In this document: piece by piece, positions 24,062 to 33,531 of the stretch
Position numbering within the stretch: position 1 is the first letter of the stretch
Layout: each line of letters starts with the position of its first letter
DNA from: JAXLVB01 sp046329195
Lineage (GTDB): Bacteria > Bacteroidota > Bacteroidia > Cytophagales > Spirosomataceae
DNA length: 64,000 nt
Direction of reading: 5' to 3'
NCBI GenBank assembly: GCA_046329195.1
Contig: JAXLVB010000001.1
Span: 434,001-498,000, forward strand
The notes under the pieces: generated by a model
Told to the model about the DNA's origin: nothing
Databases searched by the model: none
The model's input: the letters and a program-made list of their open reading frames with translations, nothing else
Made by a program: the position numbers and the translations under genes

Positions 24062-24110
24062 CTAAGATTCGCCCCTACTCAAATGTAGTCGCAGACCACG
24101 CTTAGTGGGG
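24062..24110. repeat. 49-bp Rhs cassette scar repeat, copy A
   Basis: The sequence begins CTAAG and ends CTTAGTGGGG, and matches 26728-26776 at 41 of 49 positions in the same orientation. It starts 3 bp beyond the stop of the putative immunity gene 24113-24865. Terminal CTAAG/CTTAG are inverted. Confidence 0.65.
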
Positions 24111-24112
24111 TC

Positions 24113-24865
24113 CTAAAATATTAATTCACAATAACTTTCATTTAAAAATTCTGCACGCCTTTTAGCCCGCTCTGCTGAAATTGCGACATATCCCGTTATC
24201 TTCGCAGCTTCAAATTTCTTTAATAAGCGTTCTGAAATGTAATCTTTGGAACTCAAAAATTGTGTCCCAAAAATATCTAATTCTCTATCAAAGTATTGAT
24301 TGAATACCAACTTTGAAACTCTTACAGCACTACCTGTTTCATAAAAAGTGTTAAGATAGTCTTGATAACTTTGGATACTGACAGTAAAATCTTCGCCAAA
24401 TTTTCGTTTGTGATAACGTAAATCGTATTCACATTTAGCAAAATCTACGGTATGTTCGCCTGTTTCCATATCAAAGACAAACCACCAATATCCATCTACA
24501 ATTTTCCCGTTCTGGACAAAAGTGGTTTCTAAAAATTTATGTCTTTGGGGTAAATGCGAATATTCTAATACCTCCCGTAACTTATTATTAACAATGAACC
24601 CCCGCATAAAAGCTGGACTGCACATAAAATCGGTGTGCTTCGACTTTTTTTCCATGAATAATTCATATAAAGGCTGGGCATAGTTAGTAATCTCAGCCCA
24701 AGGCTTCCACCAGTCTTTCCCATTTTGTGCTGCATCATAAAAAATGGATTTGAACCATTGGTTCCGTTCTAAAAAATCATTACCCTCAATGTGAAACTGA
24801 CCAGCCCCATCATTAACTCCCACTACTTTGGGTTCTGAGTCATATTTAATTATAAAATATGTCAT
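24113..24865 (-). CDS. Putative immunity protein for the orphan Rhs toxin (Imm11/Imm43-like)
   Basis: This 250-residue soluble protein has no signal peptide. The C-terminal part reads FGTQFLSSKDYISERLLKKF then EAAKITGYVAISA. That pattern resembles the 'hhSdrhkeahekagitGh' ending of DUF1629/Imm11-type and Imm43-type polymorphic-toxin immunity proteins. It starts 12 bp downstream of the Rhs tip gene 24878-26635 on the same strand, the canonical toxin-immunity order. Family assignment is by eye and tentative; the immunity role is inferred mainly from position. Confidence 0.55.
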   Translation of the reverse strand: MTYFIIKYDSEPKVVGVNDGAGQFHIEGNDFLERNQWFKSIFYDAAQNGKDWWKPWAEITNYAQPLYELFMEKKSKHTDFMCSPAFMRGFIVNNKLREVLEYSHLPQRHKFLETTFVQNGKIVDGYWWFVFDMETGEHTVDFAKCEYDLRYHKRKFGEDFTVSIQSYQDYLNTFYETGSAVRVSKLVFNQYFDRELDIFGTQFLSSKDYISERLLKKFEAAKITGYVAISAERAKRRAEFLNESYCELIF

Positions 24866-24877
24866 AGTGTTTCAATT

Positions 24878-26635
24878 TTAAAAATTCTCTTTTATAAATT
24901 TATTCAGGGTTGTACCTGTCGTTTTGTACGATTGTTCGGCTTGGTCAATAATCTTGTGCATATCATTAATAACACCATTGATATCTCCCATCGTTAACTT
25001 TCCATTTTCCGCTATAATGCTTCTAAATTTCTCTGACACAACTTCGGTATAGGCATTATGCTTGGTATGAAAACCATTCTTTAAATACCGAATATTATCG
25101 CCCATGTGTATATTAAGACCTGCTTCAGCAAACTTTTCTCCGAATTCCTTTAAAGTAGCTTGCGGTATTATATGATGTTTGGCATAACCTGTGATAGATT
25201 TCATATTATGATAAGTGATCGCTAATGCAGCCTTAACTACCTTCATTTTCGCAATGCTGCTCACCACTTTGGTAGTCATGGCAGCTACTTTCGCACCTTT
25301 GAAAAGATAGCCAGCTATCGGTATAGAGCTGCCTAAATTCATAAGGGCTGAACCGTAATTGCCTCTATAAATGTCTATTCCTGCATTTGTTAAACCTGCA
25401 ACAGTCTGAATACCCGGCACCCATCCAGCTACATCAAGGGTTGTTTGGATATTATTTAGAGTGCTTTCATTATCATTATTGCGCTTACCTTTAACTACTA
25501 CTTCTGGCAGCACTATACTGTCATCAGCACCATCACCTTTTACATCTGTTAAACCTAAAAAATCAATGTTTAGAATTGGATTATTTTCGGCATACTGGTA
25601 TGGTGAAAAATCCTCACTGGCTTCCGCCATTGGGTCAATAACCCCCCATCTACCAATCTCAGGCATATACATCCTCGCTCCATAATCCAACCATCCCAAG
25701 TCTGCAATCTTTTCCTTCCCATTGTACTGCCAACGATGCTCAGGGCTACCGCTTAGTTTATCAGTAGTTTCTACCAACGGCAAACTTAGCCCCCAAGCAT
25801 CATAATGGTTTTCTTGTACGGCAATGAGTGGGTAAGTATCTGCTGGGCTGGTTTTAAAGGCTTTTTCGGCACAACGGCAGGCTAATCGCAAGTTCCCTAA
25901 GTGGTCTTTTAGCTGATACTCATAGCGGTAAAAAGTATTTTTTTGCAATACCGTCGTTAATGGCAATGGTTTAGGGTTTACGGCTTTGTCAGGGGGCAAA
26001 ACCCGTCCTTCTGTCGTACCAATAAACGCTAAAACATTATTTTCGTACACAAGGCTACCCACATAATCGTAGGTCTTAGCCCCCTCCGCCCCCGATGGGG
26101 GAACTGTCATCCGCAACTTTTGTCCTGTGGCTGTATAACTATAAACCAGCGTTCCATTGGCAGTATTTATTTGCTGAGGGAGGTTTAAATAGTTGTAGGT
26201 AATATTGCTTACCCCCTTGCCGCTGTCGGTGAGGAGGTTGCCGTTGGCATCATACGTGTAGCTGTTGGTGCCGCTCTTTACAAAGGTGTCGTTACCATTG
26301 TCTTGTACAGAGGTCAGGCGGTTGCCCGTAGTCGGCAGATTATACGTGAGGTCATCTACCAATTGGCCTTTAAAAGTACGCTGCATCGAGAGGATGTTGC
26401 CGTTGGCATCATAGGCAATACCACTCTGCGAGCCAGTCATGGCCAATACGCCAGAGCCGTTTTTGTCTAAGTTCGCCGTTTTGAGGCGGTTGAGGTTGTC
26501 GTAGGTGTAGGTTTGGGCGTAGAGTCCTCGGGTTTCTATTTCATATACTTTGTTGTTGTAGGCATCTTTGCGTTGTGCCATCTGGTAGCTCCATGTTTGT
26601 ATGTTGCCGAGTAACAACCATATAGCCCATACCAC
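24878..26635 (-). CDS. Orphan Rhs toxin tip with HNH/AHH-type nuclease C-terminus
   Basis: The protein has 585 residues and no signal peptide. Residues about 9-302 are almost identical to the matching part of the full-length Rhs gene 27140-32626 (YD repeats such as YTYDANGNLLTDSGKGVSNI). From the HRWQYNGKEKIADLGW region (about 303) it diverges: its own Rhs core (ARMYMPEIGRWGVIDPMAEA, YQYAENNPILNIDFLG), a hydrophobic stretch (about 410-470), and a C-terminal nuclease-like domain. That domain has KHHIIPQATLKEFGEKF, HMGDNIRYLKNGFHTKHNAY, a His-rich HNH (AHH-like) pattern. The first eight residues are unrelated filler, so it looks like a displaced cassette, not an exported protein. Confidence 0.7.
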   Translation of the reverse strand: MVWAIWLLLGNIQTWSYQMAQRKDAYNNKVYEIETRGLYAQTYTYDNLNRLKTANLDKNGSGVLAMTGSQSGIAYDANGNILSMQRTFKGQLVDDLTYNLPTTGNRLTSVQDNGNDTFVKSGTNSYTYDANGNLLTDSGKGVSNITYNYLNLPQQINTANGTLVYSYTATGQKLRMTVPPSGAEGAKTYDYVGSLVYENNVLAFIGTTEGRVLPPDKAVNPKPLPLTTVLQKNTFYRYEYQLKDHLGNLRLACRCAEKAFKTSPADTYPLIAVQENHYDAWGLSLPLVETTDKLSGSPEHRWQYNGKEKIADLGWLDYGARMYMPEIGRWGVIDPMAEASEDFSPYQYAENNPILNIDFLGLTDVKGDGADDSIVLPEVVVKGKRNNDNESTLNNIQTTLDVAGWVPGIQTVAGLTNAGIDIYRGNYGSALMNLGSSIPIAGYLFKGAKVAAMTTKVVSSIAKMKVVKAALAITYHNMKSITGYAKHHIIPQATLKEFGEKFAEAGLNIHMGDNIRYLKNGFHTKHNAYTEVVSEKFRSIIAENGKLTMGDINGVINDMHKIIDQAEQSYKTTGTTLNKFIKENF

Positions 26636-26727
26636 AGCAGGATTAGTATTTCAAAGAACGATTTTGGGTAGTTGGCTCTTTTGCCTCCCCAGTGGAACTG
26701 TATGCTCTCGAATCTGTTCCACAGCGG

Positions 26728-26776
26728 CTAAGTTTCGCCCACACTCAAACGTAGTCACAGATTACGCTTAGTGGGG
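26728..26776. repeat. 49-bp Rhs cassette scar repeat, copy B
   Basis: It matches 24062-24110 at 41 of 49 positions and lies 13 bp past the stop of the RraB-like immunity gene 26790-27122. Each Rhs tip/immunity pair thus ends in the same repeat. The 26636-26727 stretch between it and the orphan tip shows no gene. Confidence 0.65.
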
Positions 26777-26789
26777 GACAATATTTTGA

Positions 26790-27122
26790 CTAATTGGAAG
26801 CTATTTTTTCTACGTCCCATCCATCATATAGCTCTACATTACAATATTCTGCTAATTCATTAAAAGCTATATTTCTTCTATATAACTTTTCCATTCCAAG
26901 TATTTCTACTTTTGTAACATACAATTTCCATTTACCATCGTCTGTAATTTCCAGTGATTCATTTACGTAATTATAGTCTTTTAATTCTTCAAAAACATTA
27001 AGTAGCTTCTCTTTTTCATTATCAAAAAAGAAAAACCCCCATTTTAATGGCTTTGATGTATCAAAACCATCTTTTTGCATTTTTTTAAAAATAGCCTTTA
27101 AATTTTCTAAATTAGATTTCAT
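26790..27122 (-). CDS. RraB-family protein, putative immunity to the Rhs toxin
   Basis: This 110-residue cytosolic protein has the RraB (ribonuclease E inhibitor) family layout: MQKDGFDTSKPLKWGFFFFD near the start, DDGKWKLYVTKVEILGMEKL, and the signature YDGWDVEKI at the end. RraB proteins bind and inhibit RNase E in gammaproteobacteria, but single-domain homologues are also described as immunity proteins in polymorphic toxin loci. It lies 17 bp downstream of the Rhs toxin gene, so it most likely neutralises that toxin tip. RNase E regulation is a less likely alternative. Confidence 0.75.
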   Translation of the reverse strand: MKSNLENLKAIFKKMQKDGFDTSKPLKWGFFFFDNEKEKLLNVFEELKDYNYVNESLEITDDGKWKLYVTKVEILGMEKLYRRNIAFNELAEYCNVELYDGWDVEKIASN

Positions 27123-27139
27123 GGTTACACTTTTTAAGT

Positions 27140-30100
27140 TTAATAATCACTTTTATTTAGGTCAGGACGCTTTCCCTTATTATTTTCTTTGTGATTTTTT
27201 ATTTTTTCATTTTGCCATTTGTGCATTTCTTTTTTTGTTCCATTAGTCTCTTTTTTGTAGTCAACGCCTTTTTCTTCTAATTCCTTTTTACTATACCTTT
27301 TTTGTTTACCCTCACCAAATTTATCTTCTCCTCTCGTTGTTTCACCATATTTTTTAACCTCTTTTGTCTTTTTATCTCTTAAAGTATATCCTTCGGCTGG
27401 TTTATCATCTAATTTATTGCCATGAGAATTAAGATTATAAGCTGCTTTTGCAAAAGTAGCACCTCCATGCAAAATCATTGATGTGCTTCCTGTGGCTAAT
27501 GGGACTGCAACAGGAGTAGCAGCCCCAACTGTTACAACCTCGCCACCAACTGCCACCACATCTCCACCTATCCCTGTTATTATTTCAGCCACTCCACCAA
27601 GCATAGCCATAACATGGCCTGTTTTAACTCCTGCTTGATATGTATTTGACCCATTAGGATTTATATAATTTGTGGCAATAGGGATATTATCTTCCATAAG
27701 GGCATGGAATGCCCCTTTTGCGAAATCAACAACTCCATCACAGCAAGGAAAATCTCCATTCGGGTCGCTTCTCAATATAGGATTATTCCAACCATACTGG
27801 TAGGTACTTAAACTTTCTTGTCCTTCAACATCGGGGCTGGGGTCAACGCTGGTAAAGCGTGCCGTGGGTGGGTCGTACATTCGTTTCATCAAATCTACCC
27901 AGCCTGTTTCGGGCTGTTCCTCACGACCTAAGAACTTAAAACGATGCTCAGGGCTACCACTTAGTTTATCAGTAGTTTCTACCAACGGCAAACTAAGTCC
28001 CCAAGCATCATAATGGTTTTCTTGTACGGCTATGAGCGGGTAGGTGTCTGCTGGGCTGGTTTTAAAGGCTTTTTCAGCACAACGGCAGGCTACTCGCAAG
28101 TTCCCTAAGTGGTCTTTTAGCTGATACTCGTAGCGGTAAAAGCTGTTTTTTTGGAATACCGTTGTAAAGGGTAACAGTTTGGGGTTTATTGCTTTGTCTG
28201 GTGGCAATACACGGCCTTCGGCAGTGGCAATAAACGCTAAGGTGCTGTTTTCATAGACTAAGCTACCCACATAATCGTAAGTCTTAGCCCCCTCCGCCCC
28301 CGATGGGGGAACTGTCATCCGCAACTTTTGTCCTGTGGCTGTATAACTATAAACCAGCGTTCCATTGGCAGTATTTATTTGCTGAGGGAGGTTTAAATAG
28401 TTGTAAGTAATATTGCTTACGCCTTTACCGCTGTCGGTGAGGAGGTTGCCATTGGCATCATACGTGTAACTATTTGTTCCACTCTTTACAAAGGTGTCGT
28501 TACCATTGTCTTGTACAGAGGTCAGGCGGTTGCCAGTTGTAGGTAAGTTATAGGTGAGGTCATCTACCAATTGGCCTTTAAAAGTACGCTGCATCGAGAG
28601 GATGTTGCCGTTGGCATCGTAAGCAATACCACTCTGCGAGCCAGTCATGGCAAATACGCCAGAGCCATTTTTGTCTAAATCAGCCGTTTTGAGGCGGTTG
28701 AGGTTATCGTAGGTGTAGGTTTGTGCATAGAGTCCTCTTGTCTCTATTTCATATACTTTATTGTTGTAAGCATCTTTTCTTTGCGCCATCTGGTAGCTCC
28801 AAGTTTGGATGTTGCCCAGTGCGTCATAGGCCAAGCTCATGCCAAAATAATCCTTTTCGGAGGCTGTGCTACCACTGAGCTGGCTGGGGTTGTTGATACT
28901 GGTGAGCCAGCCGTGCATTTCGTAGGTGTAGTCCACCTGTTGTAGGCTGCATCCGAGCGTTTTGCGGGTGAGTTCGCCAATGCCGTTGTAATGATGGCGG
29001 GCTACGGGTTCCCAATAGGCTTGTTCTACCCCCGTGCCGCTCACCTGCTGGCAAGTGGCTTTCACTCGGCTGGCACGGTCGTAGGCCGTTTTGGTTTCTA
29101 TTTCTAGCCCGCCTTGTGTGCTTTGGTGGGTTTGGGTGGCTCGCCCCACAAAGTCTAAACTCATGGAGCTGCGCTCTGTGCCGTTGAGGTGGTTGTCGGC
29201 GGTGGTCTGGATAAGCCGCCCTAAGTGGTCGTAGTACAGGGAGGTCAACAGGGAGGTTTTCATCCCTGCTTGGGGGTTGAGCACTACGGTGAGGTTACCC
29301 GTTGCCATGCCTACGGGGGTACTGAGTTTGGCTTGGTTGTAGGCGTGGGTTTGGTCAAAGCCCTTGTCGCCATAGGCGTAGCCGTCGTAATAGGTGGCCG
29401 TTATCTGGCTGCCGTTGAGCTTGGTGAGCGTAGGGCGGTCAAGGTGGTCGTACTCGGTTTCTACCACGTTGTTGTTGGCATCGGTGGTTTTGATGAGGCG
29501 GTCAAGCACATCATATTCCATCGTGGTCATGCCAGCGCCGGGTACTTTTTTGCGGGTCATGCGGCCACGAGCATCGTAGTCGTAGGCAAACAATAAATCG
29601 TTGGCCGTAAAGGGGTCAAAGCTACTGCTTAGTAAGCTCACGGCTTTGGGCGGCACTACGCAGCGCAGATTACCAAAGTCGTCATAGACGTAATAGGTGG
29701 TGAGTCCTGATATGGTTTTGGCTACGGTTTGGCCGCCTTTGTCTTGGTAAGTGAGGCTTACTTGGTTGTTTTCGTTGGTGGTTTGGGTAACGTTGAGTTG
29801 AGCGGCGGGGTAGTCGCTCATGGCTACTTGGTTGGTGCTGAGGTTGTAGCGGAGTAGTTTGAGTTCGGCGGCGGTATTGGTGCGGTAGGCCATTTGCACC
29901 GCTACGCTGCTCCCTGCGGCGGTTTGGGCAATGACTCGGTGAAGCGGCGAGGCTTCGTAGCTGATGTCTGTGTAGGGGTTGCCAGCCTTGCCAAGCGTAC
30001 TATAGTAACTTTGGATGTTGGCAGGTAGGTTTCCTTGAACAATATCTCCTGCTTGGGTAGTGGCAGCGTAGGGCAAGTATTTTTTGGTTTCACGCCCCAG

Positions 30101-32626
30101 CGCATCGTATTCGGTATGGCTCACCAAGTCGGTGGGGGTAGCGGCTATTTGGTCGAGGCTATAACCACCTGCCTTCACGGCAATCTGCTGGATGGGTCGG
30201 CCTAAGCCGTCCAAATAGGTGATTTTGGCTTGTACTTTGGCGCTTGCGTTTCCTCCATCTAAGTGCGTATTTTCGATGACGTAATTAAAGCCTGCATTGC
30301 CTTGCCACGAAGCCGTTTGGTCGGGATTGTCGGTGTTGGCTACGGCAGGCAGGGTACAGTCGGTACAAACACAGTCAAATTTGAGTACGCTAAGGGCAAT
30401 ATCTTGAAAACACGAAGGCGTACCCACCACACTGATGCGGTAGGTCATGTTGCCAGCGGCTAAGGGGCGCACGTACACCACGTTGCCGTTGCGGGTTTGG
30501 GTGCTATCTACGCCGCTACTGTCGGCCACAAAGTGTTTCCAAGAGGCATGACTCCACGTAAACTGGGTATTGGCATCCATTGAGGTGCCTTTTTGGGCGG
30601 TAAGTCGGATGACCTCACCTCGATAAATTTGCTGTACATCGGGGCTGCGCTGTACCTTAAAATCGCAGTTAAACGGATTAACCACCACGCTTATCTTGGT
30701 TGGGTCGGAGAGGCAGCCATCGTCGCAATACACCTCGAAGTTATACGTACCTGCTTGAGTAGGATTAAAAGTAAAGGGATTGCCGCTATAGCCTCCATTC
30801 CCTTGCCATAGTACCGTACCATTGCACCCCGCCGCCGACAAGGTGATAGACTGTCCGATATTAATGGTATGGTTAGCGGCATTGGAAGAAACCGTTACGG
30901 GGGTGGGTGGGGTATATACAACGATTTGTTTTTGGGCGGTTAATGTAGGACAACCTGTTTTTTCGCAAGTGGCTATATAAGTATATGTGGCAGAAGGAGA
31001 AACTTTAATACTTGAACCAGTGGCTCCGTTATTCCATCGAACGGTTCCAAGACATCCTACCACAGATACTACAACTGAATCACGGATACAAATAGCCCCG
31101 AGAGTACTGTATATTGTAAACTGATTACTACACGTAATTATGGCCTTCACTGTCACCTCTGCTGAAGGAGAGTTACAAGCTCCTTGGCAATATGCAGAGA
31201 ATGAATATGACCCCTTAATAGTAGGTGTAAAAACAATACTTGACCCTGTTTGTCCTGTACTCCATACAATATTCTGACATCCCGATGCAGAAAGCGTAAT
31301 GCTTGAACCAACTTCAATTTCTCCAGAAGATGGGTTTGAGGTGATAGTAGGCGGTGAGAGTAGCTGCTCAACAATCACTGTACCAGAGGCATTTGTTGTC
31401 TGACATAACGAGGAAGTTGGAATACAGGTTGCTGTATAAGAAGTTGTTTGTGTTGGTTTTACAACAATACTAGTTCCACTTTCTCCTGTATCCCAAGTTA
31501 TAGTTCCATTACAGCCAATAGCATGAATATTTGTCTCCTCCCCTCTACAAATTGACTGACTCGATGGTTCGACAACAACAGGATTACATTGAATCACCGA
31601 TATAGTCACTTCGTTGGAAGGGTCAGAAGAGCATCCTGCGGCTAAGACATTAACAGCTGTATATGTAGTAGTTGTAACTGGCGTCACATACGCAGTGGTT
31701 CCAATATCTCCATTACTCCAATGAATTCGAGACCCCCCATAGCGGCCATAAGCAAAAAGGGAAGCAGTTTGTCCAAGTTTAATAGTAGGAGGGTTTCCTG
31801 AAGCTTCTGGGGCATCTGGTATTTCATATATATCTAGTTTCATGGCTATAGCTTCCCCAGTTGCATCGCAACTTGCCCAAAACTCGACGTGCATTGGTTG
31901 ACTAAAAGTCAGTGTTTGAGAATCACAGCTATTACTATTAGAGAAGCCCCCTATCCAAAAAACCATGCCATTACAACCACAAGCTGTTAGAGTTACTTGC
32001 CCCCCTTTACAAATTTCTGTAGCTGATAACGATGCACTAAAACCGGTAGAAGTACTATTCGTAGAAGATATAGCTTCCTCTAAGAAATCCCCTTTTAGGC
32101 GAATCTCTACCCCCTTTTTTTGCTCAAACAAAGAAGATTTATTCACCTGCAAGGGACCTCTCAAGATAGAAATGTAAGCTATCTTGGTAGTGCTAATGTG
32201 GCCACGTACTTTATAGACCATCTTAGGTTGGGAAGGACTAAGGGTGGCACCTACAAAATCAGTATAATCGCCCCCTGTTTGTTCAAAGTCGGGTGGGGCT
32301 AACAGCTTAATACTATAGCTATACTGCTCCTCAAAGAAGAAAAACCAAGCAGGAGAAAGGTCTATGAGTTCGGCGGTAATGGTGAGTTCAAAGTCTTCGC
32401 CGGGTAACACTTCTGATTTGCTGGCCTCAACTGTAAAACGGATGGGGTCTAACCAATGGTTTTGTAAGTTAGAAGGTCTAAAGCGCAAGCCCCTTGTGCG
32501 GTGTCGAAGGGTAGTTGTCTTTACGGAGGCTAAAGAAGAGCGGCTGGGTTTATCAGAAGGAACGTCTTCGGCAGCAAATGTTGCCGTTGTTATACATAAC
32601 CAAAGCAATAGATATAAATAACGCAT
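27140..32626 (-). CDS. Full-length Rhs polymorphic toxin with URI/GIY-YIG-like nuclease tip
   Basis: The protein has 1828 residues. In order: a signal peptide (1-19, MRYLYLLLWLCITTATFAA); an N-terminal beta domain (about 50-180) shared with the gene at 52780-54033 (FEQTGGDYTDFVG); at least five Ig-like repeats (about 190-750) with CxG...GCNGT...W motifs; and a DUF6443-like region (YLDGLGRPIQQIAVKAGG, about 790-860). YD repeats follow (about 860-1550), then the Rhs core (RMYDPPTARFTSVDPSPD, about 1580) and a variable tip (about 1745-1828). The tip reads YTLRDKKTKEVKKYGETTRG, KKEMHKWQNEKIKNHKENN, RPDLNKSDY, matching URI-fold (Tox-URI2-like) nucleases. It would be exported and fire its tip into neighbours. 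Confidence 0.85.
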   Translation of the reverse strand: MRYLYLLLWLCITTATFAAEDVPSDKPSRSSLASVKTTTLRHRTRGLRFRPSNLQNHWLDPIRFTVEASKSEVLPGEDFELTITAELIDLSPAWFFFFEEQYSYSIKLLAPPDFEQTGGDYTDFVGATLSPSQPKMVYKVRGHISTTKIAYISILRGPLQVNKSSLFEQKKGVEIRLKGDFLEEAISSTNSTSTGFSASLSATEICKGGQVTLTACGCNGMVFWIGGFSNSNSCDSQTLTFSQPMHVEFWASCDATGEAIAMKLDIYEIPDAPEASGNPPTIKLGQTASLFAYGRYGGSRIHWSNGDIGTTAYVTPVTTTTYTAVNVLAAGCSSDPSNEVTISVIQCNPVVVEPSSQSICRGEETNIHAIGCNGTITWDTGESGTSIVVKPTQTTSYTATCIPTSSLCQTTNASGTVIVEQLLSPPTITSNPSSGEIEVGSSITLSASGCQNIVWSTGQTGSSIVFTPTIKGSYSFSAYCQGACNSPSAEVTVKAIITCSNQFTIYSTLGAICIRDSVVVSVVGCLGTVRWNNGATGSSIKVSPSATYTYIATCEKTGCPTLTAQKQIVVYTPPTPVTVSSNAANHTINIGQSITLSAAGCNGTVLWQGNGGYSGNPFTFNPTQAGTYNFEVYCDDGCLSDPTKISVVVNPFNCDFKVQRSPDVQQIYRGEVIRLTAQKGTSMDANTQFTWSHASWKHFVADSSGVDSTQTRNGNVVYVRPLAAGNMTYRISVVGTPSCFQDIALSVLKFDCVCTDCTLPAVANTDNPDQTASWQGNAGFNYVIENTHLDGGNASAKVQAKITYLDGLGRPIQQIAVKAGGYSLDQIAATPTDLVSHTEYDALGRETKKYLPYAATTQAGDIVQGNLPANIQSYYSTLGKAGNPYTDISYEASPLHRVIAQTAAGSSVAVQMAYRTNTAAELKLLRYNLSTNQVAMSDYPAAQLNVTQTTNENNQVSLTYQDKGGQTVAKTISGLTTYYVYDDFGNLRCVVPPKAVSLLSSSFDPFTANDLLFAYDYDARGRMTRKKVPGAGMTTMEYDVLDRLIKTTDANNNVVETEYDHLDRPTLTKLNGSQITATYYDGYAYGDKGFDQTHAYNQAKLSTPVGMATGNLTVVLNPQAGMKTSLLTSLYYDHLGRLIQTTADNHLNGTERSSMSLDFVGRATQTHQSTQGGLEIETKTAYDRASRVKATCQQVSGTGVEQAYWEPVARHHYNGIGELTRKTLGCSLQQVDYTYEMHGWLTSINNPSQLSGSTASEKDYFGMSLAYDALGNIQTWSYQMAQRKDAYNNKVYEIETRGLYAQTYTYDNLNRLKTADLDKNGSGVFAMTGSQSGIAYDANGNILSMQRTFKGQLVDDLTYNLPTTGNRLTSVQDNGNDTFVKSGTNSYTYDANGNLLTDSGKGVSNITYNYLNLPQQINTANGTLVYSYTATGQKLRMTVPPSGAEGAKTYDYVGSLVYENSTLAFIATAEGRVLPPDKAINPKLLPFTTVFQKNSFYRYEYQLKDHLGNLRVACRCAEKAFKTSPADTYPLIAVQENHYDAWGLSLPLVETTDKLSGSPEHRFKFLGREEQPETGWVDLMKRMYDPPTARFTSVDPSPDVEGQESLSTYQYGWNNPILRSDPNGDFPCCDGVVDFAKGAFHALMEDNIPIATNYINPNGSNTYQAGVKTGHVMAMLGGVAEIITGIGGDVVAVGGEVVTVGAATPVAVPLATGSTSMILHGGATFAKAAYNLNSHGNKLDDKPAEGYTLRDKKTKEVKKYGETTRGEDKFGEGKQKRYSKKELEEKGVDYKKETNGTKKEMHKWQNEKIKNHKENNKGKRPDLNKSDY

Positions 32627-32721
32627 AGCTAATAAGATTGAATCAGGGATACTAGTAATAATAGTTATGCTATATTAAGTATGTTTAGAGAAAGTTCCAA
32701 AAATAGACCTCAAATTTTTGC

Positions 32722-33240
32722 TGAAATTTATTTAACGGTAAATTTTGGGGAAAAACTATTGGTTATTCCTCTTGTAAGCGATTGGTTGGCAAGCAGGAGC
32801 TACTTATTTTTCATGGTTTTTAGGATAAAGAAAATCAGTGTACAGGGAAATCTCAACCACTCCTTGTTATATGTGATGTAAGAACAGGTGAACCTATTGT
32901 ACATCCAACTTGATGAGATAATAAACAAACTACTGCATCAATTACCAACTATGCTTACTATCCAATATTGCTCTGATTTACACATGGAGTTTGATACGAA
33001 TCGGCTCTATTTATTGGATTGCCCTATCGAACCATCCGCCGATGTTCTGATTTTGGCAGGTGACATCACATACCTGCATCATTATTCAACCCAAAAACAT
33101 GAGCAAACCTTTTTCCGTATGTATCAAGAGGCGTAATGGAAGGCTATTCAACTGCGGTTTGTATTCGTTTTTGATATGGTAGAGCATACAACTTTGTATG
33201 TGAATAACGTAGGATTAGAAGACTAAAAAGCGGCTTTTTA
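32722..33240. repeat. 519-bp direct repeat, copy 1 (second copy 54121-54639)
   Basis: Near-identical to 54121-54639 (a few mismatches, no indel seen). Both copies contain the same truncated metallophosphoesterase fragment and both lie directly upstream of a minus-strand gene with the same N-terminal domain (27140-32626 and 52780-54033). This points to a duplicated block or shared 5' module. Confidence 0.85.
32951..33136 (+). pseudogene. N-terminal fragment of a metallophosphoesterase
   Basis: About 61 codons from ATG 32951: MLTIQYCSDLHMEFDTNRLY with the metal-binding DxH (SDLHMEF), then DVLILAGDITYLHHYS with the GD motif. These are the first two motifs of calcineurin-like phosphoesterases. 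The GNHE and later HH/GH motifs are absent; the frame ends at TAA 33134, so it is a truncated gene. The frame opens at 32888 but family starts favour 32951. Confidence 0.75.
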
Positions 33241-33258
33241 ACGCAAAAAAGCCGCTTT
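33227..33258. terminator. Bidirectional hairpin terminator
   Basis: AAAGCGGCTTTTT (33227-33239) pairs perfectly with AAAAAGCCGCTTT (33246-33258), giving a strong GC core with A/T runs on both sides. It is placed between the metallophosphoesterase fragment and the convergent small membrane gene. The copy at 54639 has lost its right arm. Confidence 0.8.
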
Positions 33259-33279
33259 GAGATAGTTGTATTCGTTTAG

Positions 33280-33531
33280 TTACCTATTCAAAATCTCTTG
33301 AATTTTTTGCCACTTCTGCCAGAGAGTTTCTCGAAACAGCCATGCAACCCAGAGGATAATGCCAAGCACTATCAATAAAACCCAATCAATATGAGGAGTG
33401 TATTCCTCTTCTTCGTTGAAACGGTGTTTACGTTTCTCTTTTTTTGACAAACCCGTTGGGGTCTCGTTAGCGAGAGGCTTCGGTTGGGAAGACATCAAAT
33501 CCTCAAAGGTAAGTTCGGTTGCAATTATCAT
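33280..33531 (-). CDS. Small single-helix membrane protein
   Basis: The protein has 83 residues: a charged N-terminal half (KKEKRKHRFNEEEE) and one membrane helix (WVLLIVLGIILWVAWLF), then a basic amphipathic tail. It overlaps the zinc-ribbon gene by 4 bp (ATGA), so translation is coupled. A nearly identical copy is at 52490-52750 with a different last eight or so residues. I do not recognise a family; it travels with the zinc-ribbon gene in both islands. Confidence 0.6.
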   Translation of the reverse strand: MIIATELTFEDLMSSQPKPLANETPTGLSKKEKRKHRFNEEEEYTPHIDWVLLIVLGIILWVAWLFRETLWQKWQKIQEILNR

